64,000 nt of DNA, taken from contig NZ_PJRS01000049.1 in NCBI RefSeq assembly GCF_002858925.1, forward strand, positions 333,839 through 397,838. The letters run 5' to 3'. Position numbers and translations under genes: made by a program. Positions 18,101 to 24,751 of the stretch are shown here, in pieces. The stretch's first letter is position 1, and each line of letters begins with the position of its first letter. The DNA comes from Caulobacter zeae. GTDB taxonomy: Bacteria; Pseudomonadota; Alphaproteobacteria; Caulobacterales; Caulobacteraceae. The notes below the pieces were generated by a model. That model was not told the DNA's origin, made no database searches, and saw only the letters and a list, made by a program, of their open reading frames with translations.

Positions 18101-18183
18101 AACGGGAACTCGGCGGTAAGAGCCGGGCCGGCGGCCAGTGCCAGCAGGCTGGCGGCGCCCAGAAGCGTCAACGAACGTCGCAT
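15154..18183 (-). CDS. Secreted glycoside hydrolase family 2 protein
   Basis: A 1009-residue exported glycosidase of the GH2 (beta-galactosidase/glucuronidase) type. A signal peptide (MRRSLTLLGAASLLALAAGP) leads to the sugar-binding jelly roll (about 25-200, RFVLPADQGPAV, GHENGATAFGVDATKLL). An Ig-like domain follows, then the TIM barrel with FRNNPSIIFYEGGNENIS, whose Glu after Asn is the likely acid/base, and KPMWAMEYSRDES holding the likely nucleophile. Further Ig-like modules come next, and a C-terminal F5/8-type carbohydrate-binding module (DDDEATHWASDGQLENAWIE). The start at 18183 has GAGAGG upstream; the ATG at 18198 lacks a site. Plausibly works on plant polysaccharide with the TonB receptors here. 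Exact specificity is unknown. Confidence 0.9.
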   Translation of the reverse strand: MRRSLTLLGAASLLALAAGPALTAEFPFNAGWRMATGDLAGAEALAFDDAAWKPVTLPRAFNEDEAFSRDIHEHSTGITWYRKRFVLPADQGPAVGGRAILDFEGVRQAGDVYVNGVRAGGHENGATAFGVDATKLLKPAPFINVIAVRVDNDWKYKERATGSGFQWNNNNFNVNYGGIHRAVRLRLTGDLHQTLPLYTSLGTTGVYVWADQFDIKGRKATIHAESQVRNDGAKARTFAYRVTLKDVDGKPAGQFTAPAVTIAPGETKTVSASQRLSDLHFWSWGYGYLYAVTTELVEDGKVVDSALTRTGFRKTEFRNGTVFLNDRAIQVHGYAQRTSNEWPALGTNIPPWISDFSNGLMVESGGNLVRWMHIAPARQDVESADRVGLMQAMPAGDAESDVSGRRWDQRVEAMADAIVAFRNNPSIIFYEGGNENISEAHMAELKAVRDRLDPHGGRAIGSREMLDSKVAEYGGEMLYINKSAGKPMWAMEYSRDESARKFQDAFTAPFHADSPSYNRNQDSMVVETVQRWNDYWVERPGGGDRVSAGGVNIIFSDSNTHFRGDNNYRRSGEVDAMRIKKEGFFAHQVMWDGWVDVEKPRSHIVGHWNYAAGTAKDVLVVSSADSVELVLNGKSLGKGAKSDGFLFTFKDVAYAPGTLTAIARDAKGKEVARDERVTTGPAVALKLTPRTGPGGWKADAADIALVDVEAVDAAGRRVPTALDMVSFDVAGPAEWRGGIAQGDSRSETKPTDTPVSASGEPVTKGPAGVDAVTQYAGSNRKDDNYILAKTLPVEGGINRVALRSTLAAGKVTIVAKAEGLKPATLTLDAEAAPAEAPLLPVSLARGPTPSTPAFKIRRDAIKAVEITAGSNADKVSASVDDDEATHWASDGQLENAWIEYRLPKAQQVDEISLKLIGWRIRSYPLRITMDGKVVYEGEAPKNLGYVTLPLKAAKGSRLRIALTGATADRDAFGKIVEVTGAKGGFDTGAEKVKTGGALSIVEAEFYKKR

Positions 18184-18312
18184 GGACCTCTCCCTCATAT
18201 TGGTCAGGCCAATTTGTTGTTGGCGGGAGATGTGGCTTGACCGCTGTCTGCTGTCAAGTCGATGCGGGTTGTGGGTGGCGCCGTGCCCGCGCCTGCGCTA
18301 TACGCCGCCCCG

Positions 18313-18393
18313 ATGACCCGCACGCCGCACCACCATGGCTGCCACCACCATCCGACCTCGCCTCGCGGGATCGGCCGGGTCCGCACGCTCTAA
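18313..18393 (+). CDS. Histidine-rich leader peptide upstream of hisS
   Basis: A 26-codon ORF, MTRTPHHHGCHHHPTSPRGI then GRVRTL and TAA. It holds six histidine codons among eight consecutive positions (HHHGCHHH). It lies 92 bases before hisS, the first gene of a hisS-hisZ-hisG operon. A ribosome stalling at these codons when charged tRNA-His is short is the classical histidine-attenuation device of enteric his operons. Downstream sequence can form competing helices (next entry). No strong Shine-Dalgarno sequence is obvious before the ATG. The chance clustering of six His codons exactly here is small, so I regard it as real, but expression is untested. Confidence 0.75.
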   Translation: MTRTPHHHGCHHHPTSPRGIGRVRTL

Positions 18394-18475
18394 AAGCCGA
18401 GCGACCCAGCCAGAGCCCCGCCTAGCGGATGGGGCTTAAGCGCAAGCGCCATCCGTCGAAGCCTAGAGATCTCTA
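18348..18475 (+). promoter_or_regulatory. Candidate histidine attenuator of hisSZG
   Basis: CGGATGG (18426-18432) can pair with CCATCCG at 18449-18455, extended by GCTT/AAGC around a six-base loop. It can instead pair with an identical CCATCCG at 18348-18354 inside the leader, covering the last His codon. A third helix, AGCCCC (18414-18419) with GGGGCT (18431-18436), excludes the first. A perfect palindrome TAGAGATCTCTA (18464-18475) abuts the hisS ribosome site AGGA (18476-18479). There is no T-run, so control may be by Rho or by access to the ribosome site rather than by a classical terminator. Confidence 0.55.
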
Positions 18476-18485
18476 AGGACCGACG

Positions 18486-19970
18486 ATGACCGACGAAACC
18501 GCACCCAAGACCGAAGACTTCCGCCCCGAAGCCCGCGCCCCGCGCGGCTTCGCCGACAAGCGCGCCCGCGACCTGCGCGCCGAGAAGTCGATCCTCGAGG
18601 CGGTCTCGGCCGTCTACGAACGCTACGGCTTCGAGGCGCTGGACACCGGGGCCTTCGAATATGCCGACGCCCTGGGCAAGTTCCTGCCCGACAGCGACCG
18701 TCCCAATGAAGGCGTCTTCGCCTTGCAGGACGACGACGACCAGTGGATGGCCCTGCGCTACGACCTGACCGCGCCGCTGGCTCGCTTCGCCGCCCAGAAC
18801 TGGGAAACCCTGCCCAAGCCGTTCCGCCGCTACGCCTTCGGTCCGGTGTGGCGCAACGAGAAACCCGGCCCCGGCCGTTTCCGCCAGTTCATCCAGTGCG
18901 ACGCCGACACCGTCGGCTCGGCCCGCCCGGAGGCCGACGCCGAGATCATCGCCATGGCCGTCGAGGGGCTGGAGGCCGCGGGCCTGCCGCGCGGCGCGGC
19001 GGTGCTGAAGATCAACAACCGCAAGCTCCTCAACGGCCTGCTCACCCAGGCCGGCGCGACCAGCGAAGGCCAGAAGCTGGCCGTGCTGCGCGCGGTCGAC
19101 AAGCTGGACCGCCTGGGCGTCGACGGCGTGCGCCTGCTGCTGGGCGAAGGTCGCCTGGACGACAGCGGCGACTTCACCAAGGGCGCGGGCCTGGCCGGCA
19201 AGGCCATCGATTCCGTGCTCGACTTCGTCCAGGCCGGTGTCGGCGGTCGCAGCGCGACGCTGAACAATATCGCCAAGGTCGTCGCCGGCTCGGCCGAGGG
19301 CGACGAGGGCCTGGAAGAGCTGGCCAAGATCGACGCGGCCCTGACCAGCCTGGGCGTCGCCGACGACCAGGCGATCATCGACCCGTCGATCGTGCGCGGC
19401 CTGGAATACTACACCGGCGCGGTGTTCGAGGCCGAGCTGCTGCTCAGCACCACCGACGAGAAGGGAAACAAGGTCACCTTCGGCTCGATCGGCGGCGGCG
19501 GTCGCTATGACGACCTGGTGGCCCGCTTCACCGGCCAGCCGGTGCCGGCCACGGGCTTCTCGTTCGGCGTTTCGCGCCTGGCGGCGGCCCTGCGGGCGGC
19601 CGGCCGAGAGCCGGCTTCGGCCGCGCGCGGTCCCGTCGTGATCATCAATTTCGACCAGGCGCACATGGGCGAATATTTCGCCGTCGCCGGCCAACTGCGC
19701 GCGGCGGGCATCCCGGCCGAGGTCTATCTGGGGACCTCGGGCATGCGTCCGCAGATGAAGTACGCCGACCGCCGCCTGTCGCCGGCCGCCATCATGCTGG
19801 GCGGCGACGAGATCGCCGCCGGCACGGTGACGATCAAGGACCTCGATTTGGGCCGCGAGCTGGCCTCGGGCGTCGCCGACAACGCCGCCTGGAAGGCCGA
19901 GCGTCCCGGCCAGCAGACCATTCCGCGGGGCGATCTGATCGCCGCCGTCCGTAAGATCATCGGGGGCTGA
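18486..19970 (+). CDS. hisS: Histidyl-tRNA synthetase
   Basis: A 494-residue class II synthetase that charges tRNA-His. Motif 2 with its loop is clear (FGPVWRNEKPGPGRFRQF, then QCDADTVGSARPEADAE, about 118-155). The histidine-binding region is RGLEYYTGAVFEAEL (about 302-316). Motif 3 lies in GFSFGVSRLAAALR after the GGGGRYDDLVARF loop. The C-terminal anticodon domain covers about 380-494. The GPGRFRxF-type motif-2 loop belongs to the divergent alphaproteobacterial HisRS group, reported to pair with tRNA-His lacking the usual extra G at position -1. AGGA precedes the ATG at six bases. It is first gene after the leader and is followed four bases later by hisZ. Confidence 0.96.
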   Translation: MTDETAPKTEDFRPEARAPRGFADKRARDLRAEKSILEAVSAVYERYGFEALDTGAFEYADALGKFLPDSDRPNEGVFALQDDDDQWMALRYDLTAPLARFAAQNWETLPKPFRRYAFGPVWRNEKPGPGRFRQFIQCDADTVGSARPEADAEIIAMAVEGLEAAGLPRGAAVLKINNRKLLNGLLTQAGATSEGQKLAVLRAVDKLDRLGVDGVRLLLGEGRLDDSGDFTKGAGLAGKAIDSVLDFVQAGVGGRSATLNNIAKVVAGSAEGDEGLEELAKIDAALTSLGVADDQAIIDPSIVRGLEYYTGAVFEAELLLSTTDEKGNKVTFGSIGGGGRYDDLVARFTGQPVPATGFSFGVSRLAAALRAAGREPASAARGPVVIINFDQAHMGEYFAVAGQLRAAGIPAEVYLGTSGMRPQMKYADRRLSPAAIMLGGDEIAAGTVTIKDLDLGRELASGVADNAAWKAERPGQQTIPRGDLIAAVRKIIGG

Positions 19971-19974
19971 TCCG

Positions 19975-21108
19975 TTGAGGCTAGAGCGTTCCATCCCGGC
20001 GGAGGCGCTCGACGCCATCCGCGCTCCGTTCCTGTCGGCCGGGGCTGTCCCGACCGACGCCCCGGTGTTGCAGCCCCTGGGCCTGCTGCTGGACCTCGCT
20101 GGCGAGGCCATGCGCTCGCGGCTGTTCGTCGTCTCCGGCGACGGCGGCGACGAGGCCTGCCTGCGCCCGGACTTCACCGTCGCCGTGGCGCGCCAGCACC
20201 TGTCGTCGGGCGTCGAGGCGGGCCGCTATCTCTATGAAGGCAAGGCCTTCCGCGTGGCCCCGCGCGGCAGCGACCGGGCCGAAGAGTTCCTGCAGATCGG
20301 CGTCGAGGCCTTGGAGGCCGCCGATCCGGTGGCCGCCGACGCGGAGATCGCCGCCCTGGCCTGGGCCGGCGCCGCGGCCGGCGGTCGCGACGACCTGACC
20401 CTGCTGCTGGGCGACGTTGGTTTGTTCGCCGCCTTCGTCGACAGCCTGGACCTGACCCCGCCGCTGGGCGCGCGGCTGAAGCGCACCTTCTCGCGTCCGC
20501 GCCAGCTGAAGGCCGAGCTCGAGGGCGAGGGCGCCCCGGTCGCCGCGACCGAGCGCAGCCGCATCGCCGCCCTGCTGGCCGGCCTGCCGGAAGCCGAGGC
20601 CGCCGCGGTCTTGCAAGAGCTGTGGTCCCTGGCCGGCATCGAGCCGGTCGGCGGTCGCCGTCCCGCCGAGATCGCCCATCGCCTGGTCGAGAAGGCCGAG
20701 GTCGTGAAGGCCGGCCGCCTGTCGCCGCAGCAAGCCGACAAGGTCCGCGCCTTCCTGGCGGTCAGCGATGCGCCGGACGCCGCGCTGGACGCCATCGCCG
20801 CCCTGGCCGGTCCTAACCGCAGCCCTCTCGATGCGGCCATCGAGGGTTGGCGCAAGCGCCTGGCCGGCATGGTCGCCGGCGGCGTGCCGATCGACCGCAT
20901 CCGTCTGAACGCCGCCTTCGGGCGGGCCTTCGGCTATTACGACGGCTACCTGTTCGAGGTGCGCAGCGCCGCCCTCGGCGAGGAACGCCCGGTCGCCGCC
21001 GGCGGCCGCTACGACGGCCTGCCCGCGCGGCTCGGGGCCGAAACGAAAACCGGGGCCGTCGGCTGCATGGTGCGCCCGGCCCGCGCCTATGCCGGAGGCG
21101 GCGAATGA
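19975..21108 (+). CDS. hisZ: ATP phosphoribosyltransferase regulatory subunit HisZ
   Basis: A 377-residue HisRS-like protein without synthetase activity. HisZ pairs with HisG in the first step of histidine synthesis and confers feedback control by histidine. The class-II-like core is recognisable (LRPDFTVAVARQHL, YLYEGKAFRVAPRGSDRAEE, FLQIGVEALEAADPVAADAE), with GRAFGYYDGYLFEV and AAGGRYDGLPARLG further on. Synthetase motifs and an anticodon domain are missing. The start is a TTG at 19975, four bases after the hisS stop; its ribosome site GGGGG overlaps the hisS end. The stop overlaps the hisG start as ATGA, implying coupled translation. Confidence 0.9.
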   Translation: MRLERSIPAEALDAIRAPFLSAGAVPTDAPVLQPLGLLLDLAGEAMRSRLFVVSGDGGDEACLRPDFTVAVARQHLSSGVEAGRYLYEGKAFRVAPRGSDRAEEFLQIGVEALEAADPVAADAEIAALAWAGAAAGGRDDLTLLLGDVGLFAAFVDSLDLTPPLGARLKRTFSRPRQLKAELEGEGAPVAATERSRIAALLAGLPEAEAAAVLQELWSLAGIEPVGGRRPAEIAHRLVEKAEVVKAGRLSPQQADKVRAFLAVSDAPDAALDAIAALAGPNRSPLDAAIEGWRKRLAGMVAGGVPIDRIRLNAAFGRAFGYYDGYLFEVRSAALGEERPVAAGGRYDGLPARLGAETKTGAVGCMVRPARAYAGGGE

Positions 21109-22112
21109 CCACCGACACCCCGATGATCTTCGCCATTCCCTCCAAGGGCCGCCTGAAGGAACAGGTCGAGGCCTGGCTGGCCGAATGCGGCTTCCGGGTC
21201 GAGATGACCGGCGGCGCGCGCGGCTATTCGGCCGAGCTGTCGGGCCTGCCCGGCGTCTCGGTGCGCCTGCTGTCGGCGGGCGACATCGCCGCCGGCCTCG
21301 ACAGCGGCGACCTGCACCTGGGCGTTACTGGTGAAGACCTGCTGCGCGAGCGCGGCGACGACATGGACAGCCGGGTGATGCTGCTGCGCGCCCTGGGCTT
21401 TGGCCGCGCCGACCTGGTGGTGACCGCGCCCAAGAGTTGGCTCGACGTCGACACCATGGCCGACATCGACGAGGTCGGGCACCTGCATCTGGCCAAGACC
21501 GGCCGTCGCCTGCGGGTGGCCACCAAGTACGTCACCCAGACGCGGGCCTTCTTCGCTCGCCACGGCGTCGCCGACTACCGCATCGTCGAGAGCAGCGGCG
21601 CCACCGAGGGGGCTCCGGCCGCCGGTGCGGCCGAGCTGGTGGTCGATATCACCACCACCGGCGCCACCCTGGCCGCCAACGGGCTGAAGGTGCTGTCCGA
21701 CGGCGTGATCCTGAAGAGCCAGGCCCAGCTGACCGCCTCGCTGGTCACGCCGTGGACCGAGGGGCAGCTCGACAGCCTGGCGCGCCTGCTGTCGGTGGTC
21801 GAGGCCAAGGGCCGCGCCCGCACCCTGGCTACTCTGGTCTGGCCCGCCGAGCAGGACGCCGCCGGCCAGGCCGCCGTCGCTCCGTTCGTCGAGGCCGGAG
21901 GCTCGCGCCGGGCCAACGGCGCCCTGCTGGCGACCGGCGACCTGTTCGCCGCCGCCGCGGCCCTGGCCCAGGCAGGCGTCGAACCGGTCACAGTGTCGCG
22001 TCCAGACTACGTGTTCGAATCCCGCTCGGCGGTGCTGGAGGCGCTCAAGGGGCGGTTGAACGGCCGATATTTGACAAGTATGTCAAAAATTACTGAACCG
22101 AACGGTGCTTAG
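21105..22112 (+). CDS. hisG: ATP phosphoribosyltransferase HisG, extended C-terminus
   Basis: Joins ATP and PRPP to begin histidine synthesis. The N-terminal catalytic part (IFAIPSKGRLKEQVEAWL, then GVTGEDLLRERG) and the family signature EGAPAAGAAELVVDITTTGA, ending in TL (about 167-188), are intact. The ATG at 21105 overlaps the hisZ stop. The protein has 335 residues, about 110-120 more than a typical short HisG that depends on HisZ. The tail (about 225-325, ending RPDYVFESRSAVLEALKGRL) may be an altered regulatory-type domain. Its last codons overlap a palindrome at 22071-22086. The catalytic call is secure; the role of the tail is open. Confidence 0.93.
   Translation: MTTDTPMIFAIPSKGRLKEQVEAWLAECGFRVEMTGGARGYSAELSGLPGVSVRLLSAGDIAAGLDSGDLHLGVTGEDLLRERGDDMDSRVMLLRALGFGRADLVVTAPKSWLDVDTMADIDEVGHLHLAKTGRRLRVATKYVTQTRAFFARHGVADYRIVESSGATEGAPAAGAAELVVDITTTGATLAANGLKVLSDGVILKSQAQLTASLVTPWTEGQLDSLARLLSVVEAKGRARTLATLVWPAEQDAAGQAAVAPFVEAGGSRRANGALLATGDLFAAAAALAQAGVEPVTVSRPDYVFESRSAVLEALKGRLNGRYLTSMSKITEPNGA
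22071..22086. promoter_or_regulatory. Palindrome TTGACA-AGTA-TGTCAA at hisG 3' end
   Basis: A perfect 6-bp inverted repeat with a 4-base spacer, lying in the last codons of hisG. A similar sequence, TTGACAAAAGTATCAAAAA, occurs 302 bases later (22374-22392), and TGTCAAAAA also starts at 22144. These could be sites for a dimeric regulator or remnants of a short duplicated element. Function unknown. Confidence 0.45.
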
Positions 22113-22448
22113 TTTGACTAAAGCGTCCAAACTACGGGGCTGATGTCAAAAAAACGTCGAACCCCTTATGGAATCTAGATCGTTGCCGTTGACACGATCT
22201 CGGTTTTGCCGTTTTCTGACTGGGCAAGAGAGAAACGGGTCCACAGAGAACCCCCTCTCTTCGGCGTTTCGGGGAGGAAACGCCCGCCTAGATCGAATGA
22301 TCGAGAAATAGCCAGACCCGCTGCGTTTATCCCCCGCAGCGGGTCTTGGTGTATCTGGGCTCTGGCTTTCATTTTTGACAAAAGTATCAAAAAAGACGAA
22401 CGTGCGTTTGAGCGTGGCCGTTGGCGTTTCCGCGCCTGCAAATCAGTT
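22113..22448. other. Noncoding block with two strong hairpins
   Basis: No credible gene is seen; the open frames here lack family resemblance and ribosome sites. The block is less GC-rich than its surroundings and carries a hairpin GCGTTTC-GGGGAG-GAAACGC (22264-22283). A larger hairpin follows: AGACCCGCTGC (22314-22324) pairs with GCAGCGGGTCT (22336-22346). TGTCAAAAA at 22144 and its inverse TTTTTGACA at 22372-22380 bracket both hairpins. It could be the hisG transcript end, a small RNA locus, or a miniature element with 9-bp inverted ends. The second hairpin is not followed by a clean T-run. Confidence 0.45.
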
Positions 22449-22596
22449 CGTCATCCCGGGCGGAGGTCCGCGCAGCGGACCGCAGACCCGGGACCCAGGC
22501 GGGTGGGCGCGATGCCGAGGTTCACCCTCCCCCCAGCGGTTGCGAACGGCCCCTGGGTCCCGGCTCTCCGCCCCACGCGCTCCGGCCGGGATGACG
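22449..22596. repeat. REP-like inverted repeat pair
   Basis: The left arm starts CGTCATCCCGGGCGGAG and ends CCCGGGACCCAGG (22449-22499). The right arm is its approximate inverse, CCTGGGTCCCGG to CCGGCCGGGATGACG (22552-22596). Short nested stems (GGTCCGCGCAGCGGACC) lie inside. The pattern GTCATCCCGG...CCGGGACCCAGG is typical of dispersed extragenic palindromes in alphaproteobacteria. It separates hisG from the convergent MarR-GNAT gene. Confidence 0.75.
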
Positions 22597-22609
22597 CGGA
22601 GGGGGACGG

Positions 22610-23539
22610 TTACGCGCTTAAGTCCAGCGACCAGATCTGGTCGACCAGGTCCTGGCCGAACCGCCGGCAGGGCGTCTCCTCGATCACCTGGAAGCCCGCC
22701 CGCTGATAAAGTTTCCGCGCGGCGCTCAGGACCGTGACGGTCCACAGGTCCAGCCGCTGGTAGCCCAGGGCCCGAGCGCGGGCGACGCAGGCCTCGACCA
22801 GCATCTGGCCCACGCCCATGCCGCGCGCGTCGGGTTCCACATAGAGCAGCCGCAGCTTGGCCGCGCCGGGCGTCTCGCCCTGGACGAGGAAGATCGAGCC
22901 GACCATCCGGCCGTCGGCCTGGGCGATCCAGGCGTCGTCCCGGGTCGGATCGAAATTGCGGTGGAAACCCGCGACGATCTCGGCCACCAGGGCCTCGTGG
23001 TCGCGACCCCAGCCGTACTCGGCGGCGTAGATCACGCCCTGGCGGGCGGCGACCATGCCAAGATCGCCGGGCTCCAGGCCGCGCAGCGTCGCGGCGGGCG
23101 GGACGTCGTCTTTGAACACCGCATTGATGTCGCGAGCGGCGTCCAGCAGCCGGGTCCGGCGCAGCGGGTGCAGGCGCTCTATCAGGACGCCGACGCTGGC
23201 CTTGGTGTTGGTCTCCAGGGCAGCGTACGCCGCTCGACCCTCATTGGTCAGCGACAGCAGCTGGTGGCGGCCGTGGGCCGGGCTCTCGCGCGTCGTGACC
23301 AGGCCGCGCTCGGTGAAGCGCTTGAGCGTGCGGCTGACCTGGGCCGGGTCCAGGCCCAGGGCGCGGACGATCTCGGCGGCCACGGGGTCGACGCGCGTCG
23401 CCAGTTCGTACAGCACGCGGGCTTCGCTCAGCGTGAAGGGGCTGCTGTCATAGTTGGCGTCCAGCAGGCCCAGCCGGCGCGTATAGGTCCGGTTGAAGGC
23501 CCGCAGGGTGGCGACGTCGTGGTCGTGCTGGCTGGTCAT
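22610..23539 (-). CDS. MarR-family regulator fused to GNAT acetyltransferase
   Basis: A 309-residue fusion. Residues 1-140 form a MarR winged helix (FNRTYTRRLGLLDANYDSSP, LGLDPAQVSRTLKRFTERGL, then the wing TTRESPAHGRHQLLSLTNEG). Residues 155-305 are a GNAT domain with the acetyl-CoA loop LRLLYVEPDARGMGVGQMLV (Q/R-x-x-G-x-G/A pattern) and the C-terminal LYQRAGFQVIEETPC. Such fusions are common but their acetyl acceptors are largely unknown. The start at 23539 has GGAG six bases upstream. Two perfect inverted repeats lie directly upstream, so autoregulation is likely. Convergent with the hisG unit across a repeat. Confidence 0.9.
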   Translation of the reverse strand: MTSQHDHDVATLRAFNRTYTRRLGLLDANYDSSPFTLSEARVLYELATRVDPVAAEIVRALGLDPAQVSRTLKRFTERGLVTTRESPAHGRHQLLSLTNEGRAAYAALETNTKASVGVLIERLHPLRRTRLLDAARDINAVFKDDVPPAATLRGLEPGDLGMVAARQGVIYAAEYGWGRDHEALVAEIVAGFHRNFDPTRDDAWIAQADGRMVGSIFLVQGETPGAAKLRLLYVEPDARGMGVGQMLVEACVARARALGYQRLDLWTVTVLSAARKLYQRAGFQVIEETPCRRFGQDLVDQIWSLDLSA

Positions 23540-23552
23540 GGCGACTCCGATG

Positions 23553-23590
23553 TTGACGGAGTCAATATTCTCGCGTGTTGACTGAGTCAA
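23553..23590 (-). promoter_or_regulatory. Tandem MarR-type operators
   Basis: Two near-identical palindromes, TTGACGGAGTCAA (23553-23565) and TTGACTGAGTCAA (23578-23590), each followed by TAT, are centred 25 bp apart. They sit 14-51 bases before the ATG of the MarR-GNAT gene. This is the expected size and position for sites bound by a MarR dimer repressing its own gene. The GAGTC inside each is also a GANTC site, the recognition sequence of the CcrM methylase of this group. Confidence 0.7.
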
Positions 23591-23603
23591 TATGCGGGGT
23601 CTG

Positions 23604-24569
23604 CTACAGCCCCAGGCCCTCCACCGACCGTTCCGCCAGCTTCGTCGCCGCCGCCGGGCTGATGGCCACGGCCTTGCGGGCGTCGAGGTCGAAGGTGATG
23701 GCGCTGACGGTCGAGGTTCCCCACGCCTGTCCAGTATCGGGGTTCAGCAGCCAGTGGGCGCAGCGCATGACCCGGCCCTCGCTGCCGATCAGGCCCGAGC
23801 GCACCTCCAGCCGATCGCCCAGGCGCGGCCAGGCCAGGTAGACGATCCGGTATTCCAGCACGGCCCCGCCGACCCGGCCGGGCGCGGGGTCGGCCGCTTC
23901 GGCCACGATGTCGCGCAAGGGGGCGATGAAGGCGCCGATGCCGTCGGAGACCCGGCCGATGAACTGTTCCGCCCGCATGCGCCCAAAGGCGTCGCTTTCG
24001 CCCGCGCCCAGGGCGCCCAGGCTGATACGCGTGAGGCCCAGCGCCTCGGCGCGGTCCAGGCTGGCCTGCGGGACGGCCGGCGACAGGTCGACGCTGCGGG
24101 CCTGGGCGCGCTCGGGGATCTCGACCATCAGGCCCTTGGCCCGTTCACGGACGATCGTCGGCCAGGGGAAGGCCTCGCCCTCGCGGGGCGTCACGTGGGC
24201 CACCGTGGTCTGGAAGGTGGCGGCCAGCTCGCCGGTGGCAGAATGGACCAGCAATTGCAGGAGTTTCGCCTCGCTGTCGCCGATCTCGATCACTCCGCCC
24301 AGCATGTGCAGCGGCGCGCCGGCATGGGCTTCCTTGAGGAACCGGATGTGGTGCTCGCGGACCACCAGGGTGGCGTTGGCGTGCGGGGCGAAAGCGTGGG
24401 GCAGGCCCATTTCGGCCGCCAGGCCCACAAGCCCCTCCATCGCCCGGACGACGTAGAAGCGCACGTTCATGTGCCCCATCTCGTCGCAGTCCCAGGTGTT
24501 GACCCCGCCCCGCCAGATCTCGACGCCGGGCCAAGTCTCCTGGCCAAGAGAGGCTGGGGCGTTGGTCAT
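23604..24569 (-). CDS. Double-hotdog acyl-CoA thioesterase-like protein
   Basis: A 321-residue protein with two hotdog folds in tandem, as in 4-hydroxybenzoyl-CoA thioesterase-like and FatA-type enzymes. The first domain (about 15-145) shows NTWDCDEMGHMNVRFYVVRA, where Asp and the Gly-His-Met/Asn pattern mark the active site, and VREHHIRFLKEAHAG. The second (about 180-310) has a degenerate equivalent (SDGIGAFIAPLRDIVAE, RIVYLAWPRLGDRLEVRSGL). It would hydrolyse a short or modified acyl-CoA in the cytoplasm; the substrate is not evident. AGGGATCGACC precedes the ATG. It lies upstream of the MarR-GNAT gene on the same strand, but the operators between them suggest separate transcription of the latter. 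Confidence 0.8.
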   Translation of the reverse strand: MTNAPASLGQETWPGVEIWRGGVNTWDCDEMGHMNVRFYVVRAMEGLVGLAAEMGLPHAFAPHANATLVVREHHIRFLKEAHAGAPLHMLGGVIEIGDSEAKLLQLLVHSATGELAATFQTTVAHVTPREGEAFPWPTIVRERAKGLMVEIPERAQARSVDLSPAVPQASLDRAEALGLTRISLGALGAGESDAFGRMRAEQFIGRVSDGIGAFIAPLRDIVAEAADPAPGRVGGAVLEYRIVYLAWPRLGDRLEVRSGLIGSEGRVMRCAHWLLNPDTGQAWGTSTVSAITFDLDARKAVAISPAAATKLAERSVEGLGL

Positions 24570-24599
24570 GGTCGATCCCTGGAATGGCGGGGCCGAAAT

Positions 24600-24683
24600 C
24601 CTCGTCCTTCGACAGGCTCAGGAAGAGGATTTCTACTGCGCGGCCGGCAATAGCCCTCATCCTGAGCTTGTCGAAGGACGAGG
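24600..24683. repeat. Inverted repeat, CTTCGACAGGCTCAGG type
   Basis: CCTCGTCCTTCGACAGGCTCAGG (24600-24622) is mirrored by CCTGAGCTTGTCGAAGGACGAGG (24661-24683). The spacer is about 38 bases. The core CTTCGACAAGCTCAGG is a well-known dispersed extragenic repeat of alphaproteobacteria. It fills the gap between the thioesterase and Zur-like genes and could form a long hairpin. Confidence 0.75.
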
Positions 24684-24751
24684 GCGAGCCCTCTGTCGAA
24701 GCCAGCCTAGACGGCTTCTCCGCGCCACCGCAATCGCGCAGGCGCCCGCGC

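Noticed and set aside
16363..18240. A 600-codon open frame opposite the GH2 gene
   Set aside because: Same GC-driven shadow effect; the minus-strand protein has clear GH2 motifs and a signal peptide.
20847..21104. In-frame extension of hisG into hisZ
   Set aside because: The ATG at 21105 overlaps the hisZ stop as ATGA and begins the normal HisG sequence; the extension is Arg-rich and matches nothing.
21990..22040. GTTCGAATCCCG, resembling a tRNA T-loop
   Set aside because: It is within hisG coding sequence and no acceptor, D or anticodon stem can be formed around it.
22206..22706. Possible small gene in the gap after hisG
   Set aside because: The frame crosses the REP-like repeat and runs into the end of the MarR-GNAT gene, with no ribosome site and no recognisable domain.
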